Shown piece by piece: positions 48,971-58,567 of a DNA stretch of 64,000 nt. A model generated the notes under the pieces. The model saw only the letters and a list, made by a program, of their open reading frames with translations, was not told the DNA's origin and did no database searches. The DNA is taken from positions 96,527 through 160,526 of the forward strand of contig VXQO01000025.1 of assembly GCA_009838975.1 (NCBI GenBank). The letters are read 5' to 3'. The DNA comes from Gemmatimonadota bacterium (lineage in GTDB: Bacteria > Gemmatimonadota > Gemmatimonadetes > Longimicrobiales > Gaopeijiaceae). Position 1 is the stretch's first letter. Every line of letters starts with the position of its first letter. A program made the position numbers and the translations under genes.

Positions 48971-51406
48971 TTGCTCCGAACATCGTTCCGATCACCGCTC
49001 CGGCCACTAGGCCGGCGGACGCGAATTGTGGCCGCGATCATCGTGGTCGCGGCGTCGGCTGCAGTCCTGGGCAGCAGCCGCCGGACGGCCGCGCCCGAAG
49101 CGGTGCAGGCGATCCCCCGTTTCGCGGGCTCGGAGGCCTGCAGCCGGTGTCACGTTGAGGAGTACGAGGCATGGGCTCTTTCAGCTCACGGGACCGCCGG
49201 TGGTCCGCCGGGGCCGGAAACCGTCATTGCCCCCTTCGGAGGCGACGCCATCCGATTCGCGGACGCCGTCGTGGCACCGCTCGTGGACGGCAACGGGAAC
49301 TACCTCTTCCGGGTTGAAAGGGAGGGCCGCCCTCCCCTCGACCTGGAGGTCTCGGGCGTCATCGGAAAAGGGCACATGGTGGGCGGCGGCACCCAGGGGT
49401 ACATGACGACGTTTCCGGACGGTACCGAGCGGTTCCTGCCCTTCGACTACTCGGAGGACGCGGACACCTGGTTCTGCAACACGGCCTTCGTGGGGGGCTT
49501 CTGGGTGCCCGGTGCGGACCGTGCCCGGCTGCGCGCCGACGCCGGCTGGCTGCCGATCACCGAAGAGATGCGCCTCACCGAATGCGGGGACTGGCCTCCC
49601 GTTCGCATCCTCGGCACCGACCGCCGCTTCGCGAACTGCCAGAACTGCCACGGAAGCCAGATCGAGGTCGAATACCGTCCCGAATTGCAGCGCTACGACA
49701 CCCGGTTCACCACCCTTCGCATCAACTGCGAGTCGTGTCACGGTCCCGCCGCGGCCCACGTCGAGCAGGCCACCCGCGGCGAAATCACCGGCGAAGGAAG
49801 CCTCCCGGCCCTCGACACTCTCGCCACCGACGCCTCCCTCGCCGTCTGCTTCCAGTGCCACGCGCTCAAGCGCGCCGTCGATCCGGGCCAGGGCGGCCCA
49901 CCCGTCGACTACAGCCTCGGACTGCCGCTCGTGGGTGACTCGCCGTACCTCCCCGACGGACGCATCGCCACCTTCGGCTACCAGCAGACCCACCGCAGCA
50001 GCGCCTGCTACCTCTTCGGCTCGATGACCTGCGTCGACTGCCACGCCCCGCACTCCCAGAACTACCGCGATGCCTTTGGCAACCCGCTGCAGGGGCGCTT
50101 CGACGACGGCCAGTGCACCGCCTGCCACGCCGGCATCGCGGTCGAGCCCGAGCGGCACACCTTCCACCCCGCCGGCTCCCCGGGCGCCGCGTGCGTCGGC
50201 TGCCACATGCCCTACATCCAGCACCCCGAACTCTCGGACGCAATCCCCTACGGCCGCTCCGATCACACCATCGCGATCCCTCGGCCGGGAATGGACGAGG
50301 CGATGGGCCTCGCATCGGCGTGCGCGCAGTGCCACGGCGACATGACCGCCGCCGAACTCGCCGCGCAGGCCGAGGCGTGGTGGGGCGAGACCAGGCCGCA
50401 CCGCCCAGAGGTGGCTGCCCTCCTGGCGGCAAGATCCTCCAACGCCGGACAGACCGATTGGGACAGCGCGCTGACGGCAACCGCCGCGCTGGGCGACAAG
50501 CATGCATTGGCCAAGCTGATGGCGCTGGATGCGTGGGTGTTGGGGTGGGTGGAGAGCGGCGTTGGCCTCCCGGGGCCGCGGCCGCAAGATGGCGAGGTGC
50601 GGAACCCGGAGACCGAGGAGGTGGGAGGAGGCGGCGCGGGGCCGCAATCGGCACCTGGCCTCGACGACTCTCCCGGCCGCGCTCTGGCGACCATGGCCGA
50701 AGACGGCGACGAGGACGTGCGCGCCGTGGCCGCGGCCGCCCTTCACGCCACGAGGGGCGGTCACCCGGACGTGCGCGCCCTCCTCGACCGCATGCCGCGG
50801 GCCGAGGCGGACCCCTCGCCACTGCTGGCCCGCTGGACCGCCGCCCTGTCGCAGTGGGCAGCCGCCGCCGAGCGCACTGCCGGGCCTGAGGCGGGGCTCC
50901 ACTTCCTGCGCCGCGCCCAGGAGGTCCTCCCGGACGCGCCGGACGCGCTGGTCGCACTGGGCGCCGGGCTGACCGGCGTTGGCGCGCTGGAGGAGGCCGT
51001 GCAGACGTACCTCGAAGCGCTGCGAAGGCAGCCCGACGACCCCGTCGCGCTCGTCAACCTGGGACTGGGACTGGAAACGCTCGGACGCGAAGGCGAGGCG
51101 GAAGCCGTCTACGAGCGCGCGACCGTCGTGCGCCCGACCGAGGCGCTCGCACACCTCAACCTCGGCAACGCCCGATTCCGGCGAGGGGATCTGGAGAGCG
51201 CCATCCAGGCCTACCGGGCCGCCATTGGCAACGACTTCGGGCTCTCTCGGGCCCACTTCTACCTGGCGGTCGCCCTGGTCAACAGCGGTCGCCCCGAAGA
51301 GGCACTGCCATCCCTCTACGACGCGCTCGAGTTCGCCCCCGGTGACGAGGAGATCCTTGAGGTCATTCGCCAGGTGCGCGCAATGTTAGGTTTACTGTCA
51401 CCATGA
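48971..51406 (+). CDS. Eight-heme cytochrome c with C-terminal TPR repeats
   Basis: This 811-residue protein has eight CxxCH heme attachment sites, with first cysteines at residues 57, 223, 253, 293, 354, 382, 408 and 451. A basic N terminus and a single hydrophobic segment (about 19-34) act as signal or anchor. Residues 62-210 form a beta-rich insert between heme sites 1 and 2. After residue 500 come a HEAT-like part (DEDVRAVAAAALHATRG) and TPR repeats (ALVNLGLGLETLGREGEAEA, AHLNLGNARFRRGDLESAIQ). It probably transfers electrons in the periplasm, with the TPR part binding a partner. TTG 48971 is chosen because a G-rich stretch precedes it and the signal starts there. Confidence 0.85.
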   Translation: MLRTSFRSPLRPLGRRTRIVAAIIVVAASAAVLGSSRRTAAPEAVQAIPRFAGSEACSRCHVEEYEAWALSAHGTAGGPPGPETVIAPFGGDAIRFADAVVAPLVDGNGNYLFRVEREGRPPLDLEVSGVIGKGHMVGGGTQGYMTTFPDGTERFLPFDYSEDADTWFCNTAFVGGFWVPGADRARLRADAGWLPITEEMRLTECGDWPPVRILGTDRRFANCQNCHGSQIEVEYRPELQRYDTRFTTLRINCESCHGPAAAHVEQATRGEITGEGSLPALDTLATDASLAVCFQCHALKRAVDPGQGGPPVDYSLGLPLVGDSPYLPDGRIATFGYQQTHRSSACYLFGSMTCVDCHAPHSQNYRDAFGNPLQGRFDDGQCTACHAGIAVEPERHTFHPAGSPGAACVGCHMPYIQHPELSDAIPYGRSDHTIAIPRPGMDEAMGLASACAQCHGDMTAAELAAQAEAWWGETRPHRPEVAALLAARSSNAGQTDWDSALTATAALGDKHALAKLMALDAWVLGWVESGVGLPGPRPQDGEVRNPETEEVGGGGAGPQSAPGLDDSPGRALATMAEDGDEDVRAVAAAALHATRGGHPDVRALLDRMPRAEADPSPLLARWTAALSQWAAAAERTAGPEAGLHFLRRAQEVLPDAPDALVALGAGLTGVGALEEAVQTYLEALRRQPDDPVALVNLGLGLETLGREGEAEAVYERATVVRPTEALAHLNLGNARFRRGDLESAIQAYRAAIGNDFGLSRAHFYLAVALVNSGRPEEALPSLYDALEFAPGDEEILEVIRQVRAMLGLLSP

Positions 51407-51888
51407 CCGTATCCCGAGCCCTCGCCGCCCTCCTGCTGACGCTCTCCGCCACGGCGTGTCACGCCTACAGGCCCACCAGCATTCCGGAGCTTCAAGGCGG
51501 CGACAGGGTGCGGGCGCTCCTGACGCAAGCCCAGCACGAGGAGCTCGCCGAATACCTGCTTGGCGGCGACCGGCTCGTCGAAGGAACCGTCGTCGAGGCG
51601 GATCCGGCCGGGCTGCTCCTGGAGGTCCCGGTGGTCACCGTCGCGGAGGGGATCCGCGTACAGTCCTACAGCCAGCGCTTCCGAATCCCCGCCGCAGGAG
51701 TGGCGGACGTCGAGCTCCGTTCGCTCGATCGAGGCCGAACCTATTCACTGGCCGGGGTCGTGGCAGCTGCGCTCGGAGGGATGGTGTGGTACGAGTTCGC
51801 GCGGCGTTCGAGGCGTGGAACCACGGTGCCGCCGGGACCGCCGGAAGAAGACCGGATCATCATCCAGATACCGTTCCTGGCACGATGA
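51403..51888 (+). CDS. Putative lipoprotein of unknown function
   Basis: This 161-residue protein starts on an ATGA overlap with the cytochrome gene. A lipobox ends in ATAC with Cys19. The body is beta-rich (GGDRLVEGTVVEADPAGLLLEV, an SH3- or Hfq-like barrel pattern), then a hydrophobic helix at about 115-130 (AGVVAAALGGMVWYEFA). I recognise no family. Its stop overlaps the next ATG, so it belongs to the cytochrome-SusCD run. Confidence 0.65.
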   Translation: MTVSRALAALLLTLSATACHAYRPTSIPELQGGDRVRALLTQAQHEELAEYLLGGDRLVEGTVVEADPAGLLLEVPVVTVAEGIRVQSYSQRFRIPAAGVADVELRSLDRGRTYSLAGVVAAALGGMVWYEFARRSRRGTTVPPGPPEEDRIIIQIPFLAR

Positions 51889-52331
51889 GCGCTCCAACGG
51901 GTGCTCGCGGCGGCCGCAGGGCTACTCGGATCGCATCCTCAACCGCGGGCATGACCCGCTGTGTTCCGCTGTTTCGCGCTGCCTTGGGTGCCTCTTTCCT
52001 CTGCGTGGCCGGCACCGGCCTGACCTCGTGTTACGAGGACGAGATCGGAACACCGCTGTCCATCGAACTGATCGGTCCGGAGACCGGCCTTGTCGACGAG
52101 GAGCTCTCCGTGCTCTACAATGTCAGCGGGCGGAGGCTGAACGGGATCGTTTTCACGTGGGGAGACGGAACGGTGGACTCGCTGGCGACCGCCGGAGCCC
52201 AGACGGCGTCGGGCGCCAGGGAGCATACCTACCAGTCCACGGGGCTGTATACCGTTCGGGCCCAAGCCGAGGATGCAGTCGAAGGAGTGGCGAGCGCCGA
52301 GGTGATCATAAATATTCAGCAGAGTCAATGA
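51885..52331 (+). CDS. PKD-like domain lipoprotein
   Basis: This protein of up to 148 residues ends in a PKD-like beta sandwich (GIVFTWGDGTVDS, then HTYQSTGLYTVRAQAED). ATG 51885 overlaps the previous stop and would give a long basic leader before the lipobox LTSC (Cys49). ATG 51951 gives a textbook 26-residue lipoprotein signal, so either start is possible. It lies 77 bases before the SusC-like gene. A role in surface binding together with SusCD is inference from position. Confidence 0.7.
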   Translation: MSAPTGARGGRRATRIASSTAGMTRCVPLFRAALGASFLCVAGTGLTSCYEDEIGTPLSIELIGPETGLVDEELSVLYNVSGRRLNGIVFTWGDGTVDSLATAGAQTASGAREHTYQSTGLYTVRAQAEDAVEGVASAEVIINIQQSQ

Positions 52332-52408
52332 ACCGGTGCCGTCCCGGGAAAGCCCCGGAAAAAAGTGGCCCGGCAGGCAGAACCAGGTTTGAGAGGAGTC
52401 GAGCAAAC

Positions 52409-55400
52409 ATGGTAAACCGAATGTTGGAATCCGTACGCTTCTTCGGGAGCGGAGCGGTCGCAGCGGGGGCGGCCATCCTCGTGTTTGCGCTGGCGGCGCC
52501 CGCCGCTTTGCACGCACAGGACGGCACGGTCACCGGCCTCGTCACCGACGCTGCGAGCCAGCGTCCCGTCGGGTCGGTGCAGGTGTACCTAGAGGGCACC
52601 GCTCTCGGCACGCTTTCCCGCGACAACGGCCGCTTCATCATCCTCAACGTTCCGGCCGGCGAATACACCATTCGCGCCGAGCGCATCGGCTTCGCCACGG
52701 CGGAGGCGCAAATCACGGTCGGCGCCGGCACCACGGTGCAGCAGGACTTCGCCATGTCCGCCCAGGCACTCGGTCTCGACGAGATCGTGGTGACCGGCAC
52801 GGCGGGCGCTGCGCGACGGCGCGAAGTCGGGAACTCGATCTCACAGCTCAACATCGAGGAAGAGGTCGTGGGCCCGCCCCAGAACGTTGACGCGCTGCTT
52901 CAGGCGCGGGTCCCGGGGATGTCCGTCACGCAGAGCTCCGCCAGCTCGGGCGGAGGCGCGATGATCCGCCTGCGCGGCAACGTATCGATGACCCAGTCCA
53001 ACCAGCCGCTGATCTACGTGGACGGCGTGCGCGTTCGCAGCGAGGGCTTCGCCAAGAACGTGCCCCCGATCGGGTACTCGGGACGCAGCAACAACGATGT
53101 CTCGAGCCCTCTCAACAGCATCAGCCCGCAGGACATCGAACGGGTCGAGGTCATCAAGGGCGCGGCCGCAACCACTCTGTACGGCACCGAAGCGTCGGCC
53201 GGGGTGATCCAGATCTTCACCAAACGCGGATCGGTGGGTCAGGCGACCTGGACCGGCCAGATCAATCAGGGCGTGGCCCGCAACCTTCCCTTCGGCCCGG
53301 ACCCGTCGATACGCCCGCCGTCGGAGAACCCGACATCGCTATCGGGCGGCCGCTCGGACTTCATCTTCATCAACCCGTGGCTGCGCGGCCACAAACCCGG
53401 CTGCGACGAATCGTTCGTCGTCGAGGGCCAGCCTTGCGACAGCGGGCTCTTCAGCGATATCGGCGCGCACCAGCAGAACTACGCGCTGAGCGTGGGCGGC
53501 GGCGCCGAGACCGTCCGCTACTTCGTGTCGGGAAGTTACGAGTCCGACGACGGCGTCCTCGCCAACGACCACGAGGGCAAGCTGGTTCTGCGCGGCAACT
53601 TCACCTTCTCGCCCCGCGAAGACCTCCAGCTTCAGTGGAACACGTCGTACACAAACGACCAGCTGACCCACACCGCGGCCGGCAACAACGCTCACGGGCT
53701 CACGCTCAACACCTTCCGCCGCGACCGCAACTACCTGAACGACGAGTCGTTCAACGCGATCAACCCCTTCCTGGACCAGGAGATCACCACCCAGCTCGAC
53801 CACCTCATCACGGGGATGACGGCCACCTATTCACCGATGGCCAACTTCACCAACCGGCTGAGCGTGGGCTATGACCTGGCCCAGCAGGACAACCGCAACC
53901 TGAGGCCCTTCGGGTTCATTCGGGCCCCCACCGGCATCCTTGCGACCTCGCGCTACGAGTTCAACACTCTAACCTTCGACTATCTGGGATCGGTCGACGT
54001 GGAGCTGCCGTCGGGGATCCGTTCCGCGCTCTCGTTCGGGGGCCAGTCGGTCACCGAGCGGGTCGAAGTGACGACGGCGTATGGCGACAACTTCCCCGGC
54101 CCCGGCGACCCGGACGTGGACAACGCGGGCAATACGCTGGGCTTCGAGGATCGGACCCGGGTCGTGAACGCCGGCCTCTTCGCCGAAGGCAGGCTGGACT
54201 TCTCCAACAAGTACTTCGTGACAGTGGGAGTGCGCGTGGACGGCAACTCGGCCTTCGGCGCGGACTTCGGTTTGCAGGCGTACCCGAAGGTCTCGGGATC
54301 GTACATCATCTCGGACGAGGACTTCTGGGATGAGAACTGGGGATCGATGAAGCTGCGGGCCGCCTGGGGACAGGCCGGGCGGGCACCTGGCGCGTTCGAC
54401 GCGGTCCGGACCTTCAGCGCGGCGGGCTGGGGCGGCGTTCCGGCATTCCTGCCAGCCAACGTCGGCAACGCTGCGATCGGCCCAGAGACCACCACCGAGC
54501 TCGAAGCGGGCTTCGAGGCGTCACTCGTGGACGATCGGCTGGCGCTGGACTTCACGTACTTCACGCAGAACACCGCTGAAGCGCTCTTCAGCGTCCGCCA
54601 GATTCCGTCGCTTGGCTTCACGAGTTCGCAGCTGGCCAACGTGGGGGAACTGGCCAACAGCGGCTTCGAGCTGGGGCTCAACTACAGTGTCATCCGGGGC
54701 CAGAGCTGGAACCTGGACCTGGGCGGCACCCTTTCCCTGCACGACTCCGAGATCCTGGACCTCGGGGGCGCGCCGGAATTCTCGATCGGCGGCTTCGGCT
54801 GGGTGATCGAAGGGCACCCCGCGCCGGTCATTCGCGCCGACCGCGTGGCCAACCCCGATGCGCACGCGGATCCGATCATCGTGCAGGACAGCACCTTCGG
54901 ACCCAACCAGCCCACGACGATCGCGGGCATGAACATCACCCTGGGGCTGCCGCACGCGATGACCATCTCCGCCCGCGGCGAGTACCAGGGCGGCGCATGG
55001 ATGTCGAACGGCGCGCAGGCCGCGGCCACCAGGCGCTCCGTCAAGTGGGCCGGGTGTTTCGAGGCGTACAACACCTGGGAGACACAGGGTTACGCTGCGT
55101 TGACCGCGGAAGAGCGCGCCCGCTGCGACGTCGCGCACTACCAGTCCGACTTCTCGATTCAGCCGGCGGACTTCTTCAAGATCCGCGAGCTCAGCTTCCA
55201 GGCGCCGCTGCCGGACAGCTGGGCCGAGATGGCACAGGCGTCACGCGCCAGCGTCACCTTCTCGGGACGGAACTTCTTCCGCTGGGTGGACCCTCGCATG
55301 CGGACGCTCGACCCCGAGGTCGGCGGCAACGTGGGCTACAACACGCGCGTACGCCGCATGCTGGAGCACGTGCCGCCACCCGCGTTCTACACCTTCTCGC

Positions 55401-55417
55401 TCCAGCTCGTCTTCTAG
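52409..55417 (+). CDS. SusC/RagA-like TonB-dependent receptor
   Basis: This 1002-residue outer-membrane receptor has a signal peptide (about 1-37, LHAQ), a carboxypeptidase-regulatory-like domain (39-117), a TonB-box-like LDEIVVTGTAG, a plug with IRLRGNVSMTQSNQPLIYVD and ATTLYGTEASAGVIQIFTKR, and a beta-barrel ending in an aromatic strand (YTFSLQLVF). It would import a peptide or glycan fragment using TonB energy, with the SusD-like protein encoded 17 bases downstream as lid. ATG 52409 has AGGAG about ten bases upstream. It is clearly paralogous to the second SusC-like gene in this window. Confidence 0.93.
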   Translation: MVNRMLESVRFFGSGAVAAGAAILVFALAAPAALHAQDGTVTGLVTDAASQRPVGSVQVYLEGTALGTLSRDNGRFIILNVPAGEYTIRAERIGFATAEAQITVGAGTTVQQDFAMSAQALGLDEIVVTGTAGAARRREVGNSISQLNIEEEVVGPPQNVDALLQARVPGMSVTQSSASSGGGAMIRLRGNVSMTQSNQPLIYVDGVRVRSEGFAKNVPPIGYSGRSNNDVSSPLNSISPQDIERVEVIKGAAATTLYGTEASAGVIQIFTKRGSVGQATWTGQINQGVARNLPFGPDPSIRPPSENPTSLSGGRSDFIFINPWLRGHKPGCDESFVVEGQPCDSGLFSDIGAHQQNYALSVGGGAETVRYFVSGSYESDDGVLANDHEGKLVLRGNFTFSPREDLQLQWNTSYTNDQLTHTAAGNNAHGLTLNTFRRDRNYLNDESFNAINPFLDQEITTQLDHLITGMTATYSPMANFTNRLSVGYDLAQQDNRNLRPFGFIRAPTGILATSRYEFNTLTFDYLGSVDVELPSGIRSALSFGGQSVTERVEVTTAYGDNFPGPGDPDVDNAGNTLGFEDRTRVVNAGLFAEGRLDFSNKYFVTVGVRVDGNSAFGADFGLQAYPKVSGSYIISDEDFWDENWGSMKLRAAWGQAGRAPGAFDAVRTFSAAGWGGVPAFLPANVGNAAIGPETTTELEAGFEASLVDDRLALDFTYFTQNTAEALFSVRQIPSLGFTSSQLANVGELANSGFELGLNYSVIRGQSWNLDLGGTLSLHDSEILDLGGAPEFSIGGFGWVIEGHPAPVIRADRVANPDAHADPIIVQDSTFGPNQPTTIAGMNITLGLPHAMTISARGEYQGGAWMSNGAQAAATRRSVKWAGCFEAYNTWETQGYAALTAEERARCDVAHYQSDFSIQPADFFKIRELSFQAPLPDSWAEMAQASRASVTFSGRNFFRWVDPRMRTLDPEVGGNVGYNTRVRRMLEHVPPPAFYTFSLQLVF

Positions 55418-55433
55418 GGGAGGGGACAGACGA

Positions 55434-56747
55434 ATGATGAACACGACAACGAAGGCGGCGCGGATGCGCGCCGCCGACCTGATCGGCAAGGCCGCCCTCC
55501 TGCCCGCCGCGCTGATCGCGCTGGTGTCCGCCTGTGACATCGACGTGGTCAACCCCGGCCGCGTCCAGGAGGAATTCCTCTTCGAGCTCGCGGCCCAGGA
55601 AGCGATCGTCGCCGGGATCGGCCGCGCGATGGGTGAGGCCCAGAACTGGGTCGGCTACACTTCTGCCGCGATTTCCCGCGAACTCCATCCGTCAGGCTCC
55701 ACGGGCAGCTTCGGCATCCAGGTCGAGTGGCAGAACGGGGAGCTCGACTACGAGACCGTCAACACCCACTGGAACGTGTCACAGCGCGCCAGGTGGTGGG
55801 GTGACGACGGGGTCGCCAAGATCATGGAAACCGGTGCCTCGGAGCAGGCATTGCTCGCCGAGGCCTACCTGTGGACGGGCTACGCATACCGCCTCCTCGG
55901 CGAGAACTTCTGCCTCTCCGTGATCGATGGCGAAGGCGCCGGCGACCGCAGCCTCTACTACGACCGCGCGATCGCGCGCTTCGACCAGGCCGCCTCGCTC
56001 GGTTCGGGCGACCTGGCCATGGCAGCCGTGGCCGGCCGCGCTTCGGTCAAGGCCTTCATGGGCGACTGGGCCGGAGCGGTTTCGGACGCGTCCGGCATCC
56101 CCGACGGCTTCACCTGGCACCTGCCGTACTGGGACACCTACGGCGACGCCACCCGCAACCGGATCCAGTTCGCGTCGCAGGCCGAGCCGTACAAGGCCCA
56201 CACGCAGCGCTACACGAAGTACGAAGACTACGCGATGAGCGAGAACAACCCGGACGGCGATCCGCGCGTGCCGTACCGCGTCACCGACGAGACCGGCGAC
56301 GCCGCGGTGCAGTGCTGCGGTCAGGTACCGTGGTGGCCGCAGACCAAGTACCCGGACGCGGGCGCCGACATTCCGCTGTCCAAGGGAACCGAAATGCGCC
56401 TGATCGAGGCTGAAGCCATGCTGCAGTCCGGAGACTGGCAGGGCGCACTGGCCAGGATCAACGCGCTCCGCTCGGGGGCCGGCGTGGACATGGCGATGGC
56501 ATCGAGCGCTGCGGAAGCATGGACTGCGCTCAAGCGCGAGCGCGGCATCGAGCTCTGGCTCGAGGGACGCCGCCTCGGCGACTTCTACCGCTGGAACCGC
56601 GACAACACACCGGGCGACCGGCATCCCCTCGAGGTGCCGTCGGGCAGCCAGAACGAGGGCTCGCACCTCATTCAGCAGGACCTCTGCTTCCCGATCTCGC
56701 GCGGCGAGGTCGACACCAACCCGAACATCAACGGGCCGACCGGCTAG
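55434..56747 (+). CDS. SusD/RagB-like lipoprotein
   Basis: This 437-residue lipoprotein (LVSAC, Cys34) is the expected ligand-binding partner of the SusC-like receptor. The helical TPR-like core is visible in EAYLWTGYAYRLLGENFCL, KGTEMRLIEAEAMLQSGDWQ and ERGIELWLEGRRLGDFYRW, all typical of the family. It begins 17 bases after the receptor stop with a G-rich ribosome binding site. The ligand cannot be told from sequence. A hairpin follows 26 bases after the stop. Confidence 0.9.
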   Translation: MMNTTTKAARMRAADLIGKAALLPAALIALVSACDIDVVNPGRVQEEFLFELAAQEAIVAGIGRAMGEAQNWVGYTSAAISRELHPSGSTGSFGIQVEWQNGELDYETVNTHWNVSQRARWWGDDGVAKIMETGASEQALLAEAYLWTGYAYRLLGENFCLSVIDGEGAGDRSLYYDRAIARFDQAASLGSGDLAMAAVAGRASVKAFMGDWAGAVSDASGIPDGFTWHLPYWDTYGDATRNRIQFASQAEPYKAHTQRYTKYEDYAMSENNPDGDPRVPYRVTDETGDAAVQCCGQVPWWPQTKYPDAGADIPLSKGTEMRLIEAEAMLQSGDWQGALARINALRSGAGVDMAMASSAAEAWTALKRERGIELWLEGRRLGDFYRWNRDNTPGDRHPLEVPSGSQNEGSHLIQQDLCFPISRGEVDTNPNINGPTG

Positions 56748-56773
56748 CCGGCCAACCGACCCGAACCCCATTC

Positions 56774-56809
56774 CGGCGGGGCGCTTCGCAGCAGCGGGGC
56801 GCCCCGTCG
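56774..56809. terminator. GC-rich hairpin between convergent genes
   Basis: CGGCGGGGCGC (56774-56784) pairs with GCGCCCCGTCG (56799-56809) in an 11-base stem with one G-T mismatch, around a 14-base loop. It lies between the SusD-like stop at 56747 and the convergent membrane-protein stop at 56832. It can serve both strands. There is no T-tract, as is common in such GC-rich genomes. Confidence 0.6.
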
Positions 56810-56831
56810 GCGTTGGGCAGCCAACGCACCG

Positions 56832-57224
56832 CTACAACGTGCTCTGCAGCACCCCCCGCCCGATCGCCATGATCCCGAGCGCGATGAACGCCATGGCCAG
56901 GATGGCGCCGACCAGGTGGGGGCCGTAGCTCCGCTCCTCCGGCGGCCGCCGCTTCACCACAGAGGCCGTGAACTGGGCCACCACCGCCGCCGCGATCATC
57001 AGGAAGATGTGCCCGATCAGGATGGTGCTGAACGGCCGGACAAAGAGCGCCGCAAAGCCGACCAGCACCTGCAGGTGAATTAGGCCGGTGAACACGGACA
57101 CCAGCCGCGCCATCGCGGACGAATACTCGCGCTTGCCGAAAAAGCCCACGGCGGCATAGAGAATCACGAAGAGCCCGCCGACCAGCACCAGAAAGCGCAG
57201 GCCCGAATGAGCGGCGAATAGCAT
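56832..57224 (-). CDS. Small four-helix membrane protein
   Basis: This 130-residue protein has four predicted membrane helices and conserved histidines: AHSGLRFLVLVGGLFV at the start, FTGLIHLQVLVGFAALFV, LIGHIFLMIAAAVVAQF and GPHLVGAILAMAFIALG. The pattern resembles small Bacteroidota proteins often labelled cytochrome B, but heme binding is unproven. ATG 57224 has GGAG nine bases upstream; the frame is open to 57473 only as shadow. Upstream it is divergent from a histidine-rich membrane protein. Confidence 0.7.
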   Translation of the reverse strand: MLFAAHSGLRFLVLVGGLFVILYAAVGFFGKREYSSAMARLVSVFTGLIHLQVLVGFAALFVRPFSTILIGHIFLMIAAAVVAQFTASVVKRRPPEERSYGPHLVGAILAMAFIALGIMAIGRGVLQSTL

Positions 57225-57484
57225 GGTTGCAGTCTCCGGGAATGTGGTGTGCTGGTGGGCCGGGCCACGCCACGGCATCAACGAAACCGGACGCATGAGT
57301 TTGGTGGTTGCGCGCGCACCCGGCAACGCGGGCCCGGTGCCGGGCCGGCCCGCGCAGGGGCCGGAGGCGTGCGCCTGCCAGCGCCCCCGAGCGCGGACGG
57401 GCGGGCCCGACCTCCGCCCCGGAACCAGGCACACGCCCATCACAACGCATTGATCCCCGTCCCATCCGCGCATACCGTGAATCC
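57225..57484. other. Divergent intergenic region with GC-rich hairpin
   Basis: This 260-base region separates two divergent membrane-protein genes. It holds an inverted repeat, GGCCCG (57331-57336) and CGGGCC (57341-57346), around a four-base loop, in an extremely GC-rich stretch. I see no coding potential on either strand and no consensus promoter. The hairpin could be a leader structure or an overlapping control element. Confidence 0.35.
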
Positions 57485-58567
57485 ATGTTCAGAACCGGCT
57501 ACATCCTGAACCCCCGCGCGGATTCGGTATGGTTCCTGGGGCTCCCCTTCTTCGCGGTGGCGCTCGCCCTGGGTTTCCAGGCATGGCTGCCGTACGTGGC
57601 GGTCGCGTCGATCAACCTGTGGGTGACGACCCCGCACCACTACGCGACCTGGGTGCGCAGCTACGGCATGCCCGACGTGTGGGAGCGCTTCAAGGCCCGG
57701 CTGATCGTCGGCCCCGTCGCCATCTTCTCCCTCACCGCCGCCGGACTCGTCTGGGCGCCCATCACCCTGCTGCTGCTCGTGTCGGCGTGGGACCACCAGC
57801 ACAGCATCATGCAGCAGCACGGCTTCAGCCGCGTCTACGACTTCAAGGCGAGGACCGGCCTCGAGAGCACGCGGAAGTACGATCTCGCGCTGCACTGGAT
57901 CCTCTACGGGAACATGTTCCTGCAGGCGCCCATGTTCCGCTTCCTCTGGATCCGCGAACTGCACCGCATGCAGATCCCCATCTCGGCGGGATTCGTCGAG
58001 GGGCTGCTCCTGCTCAGCTGGATCGTCACCGGCGGCTACCTGATCGTCTACCTGCTGCACCTGCGCAAGACCGTCAAGGCGGGGGCGCAGATCAATCCGA
58101 TCAAGTACGCCTTCATCGCCGCGAGTTACTTCCTCTGGTACTTCGTGGCGTGGCACACCAACTCGATCCTGCTGTACGCGGTCGCGCACCGCGTCATGCA
58201 CGGGGTTCAGTACATGGTGATGGTCTACTCCTACATGAAGCGCTCCGCTGCCACCGGCGCGTCCAGACCGGGGTTCTGGAGCAGGCTCACCGGTAGTGGC
58301 AGGCTGAAGTGGTTCCTGGTCCTGGGCGGCGCGTACGCGGTCGCATTTCAACTCCTCATCAACCGGCCGCTGGACGAGTTCGGGTTCGGCGTCGTCAACT
58401 TCGCCCCGTACCCCGCGATACCACAGTTCAACATCCCGGCGCTGGACTATGCGGGCGGCTACGAACTCTGGTCGCAGATGATGCTGTACGCCTACGCGCT
58501 GCTCCACTACTACGTCGATTCCTTCATCTGGAAGGTGAGGGACAAGCAGGTGCAGGGGGGACTGTGA
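57485..58567 (+). CDS. Histidine-rich multi-pass membrane protein
   Basis: This 360-residue protein has about eight predicted membrane helices and many conserved-looking histidines at helix ends: TPHHYATW, SAWDHQHSIMQQHGF, LALHWILYG, VAWHTNSILLYAVAHRVMHG and the C-terminal LLHYYVDSFIWKVRD. The clustered histidines suggest a membrane metal or heme site, as in the Brp/Blh carotenoid oxygenases or desaturase-like enzymes, but I cannot assign it to a family. ATG 57485 is the natural start. The stop overlaps the GTG of the next gene. Confidence 0.65.
   Translation: MFRTGYILNPRADSVWFLGLPFFAVALALGFQAWLPYVAVASINLWVTTPHHYATWVRSYGMPDVWERFKARLIVGPVAIFSLTAAGLVWAPITLLLLVSAWDHQHSIMQQHGFSRVYDFKARTGLESTRKYDLALHWILYGNMFLQAPMFRFLWIRELHRMQIPISAGFVEGLLLLSWIVTGGYLIVYLLHLRKTVKAGAQINPIKYAFIAASYFLWYFVAWHTNSILLYAVAHRVMHGVQYMVMVYSYMKRSAATGASRPGFWSRLTGSGRLKWFLVLGGAYAVAFQLLINRPLDEFGFGVVNFAPYPAIPQFNIPALDYAGGYELWSQMMLYAYALLHYYVDSFIWKVRDKQVQGGL

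Noticed and set aside
49181..51256. 691-codon minus-strand frame opposite the multiheme cytochrome
   Set aside because: The plus strand has eight CxxCH motifs and TPR repeats; the antisense product has none.
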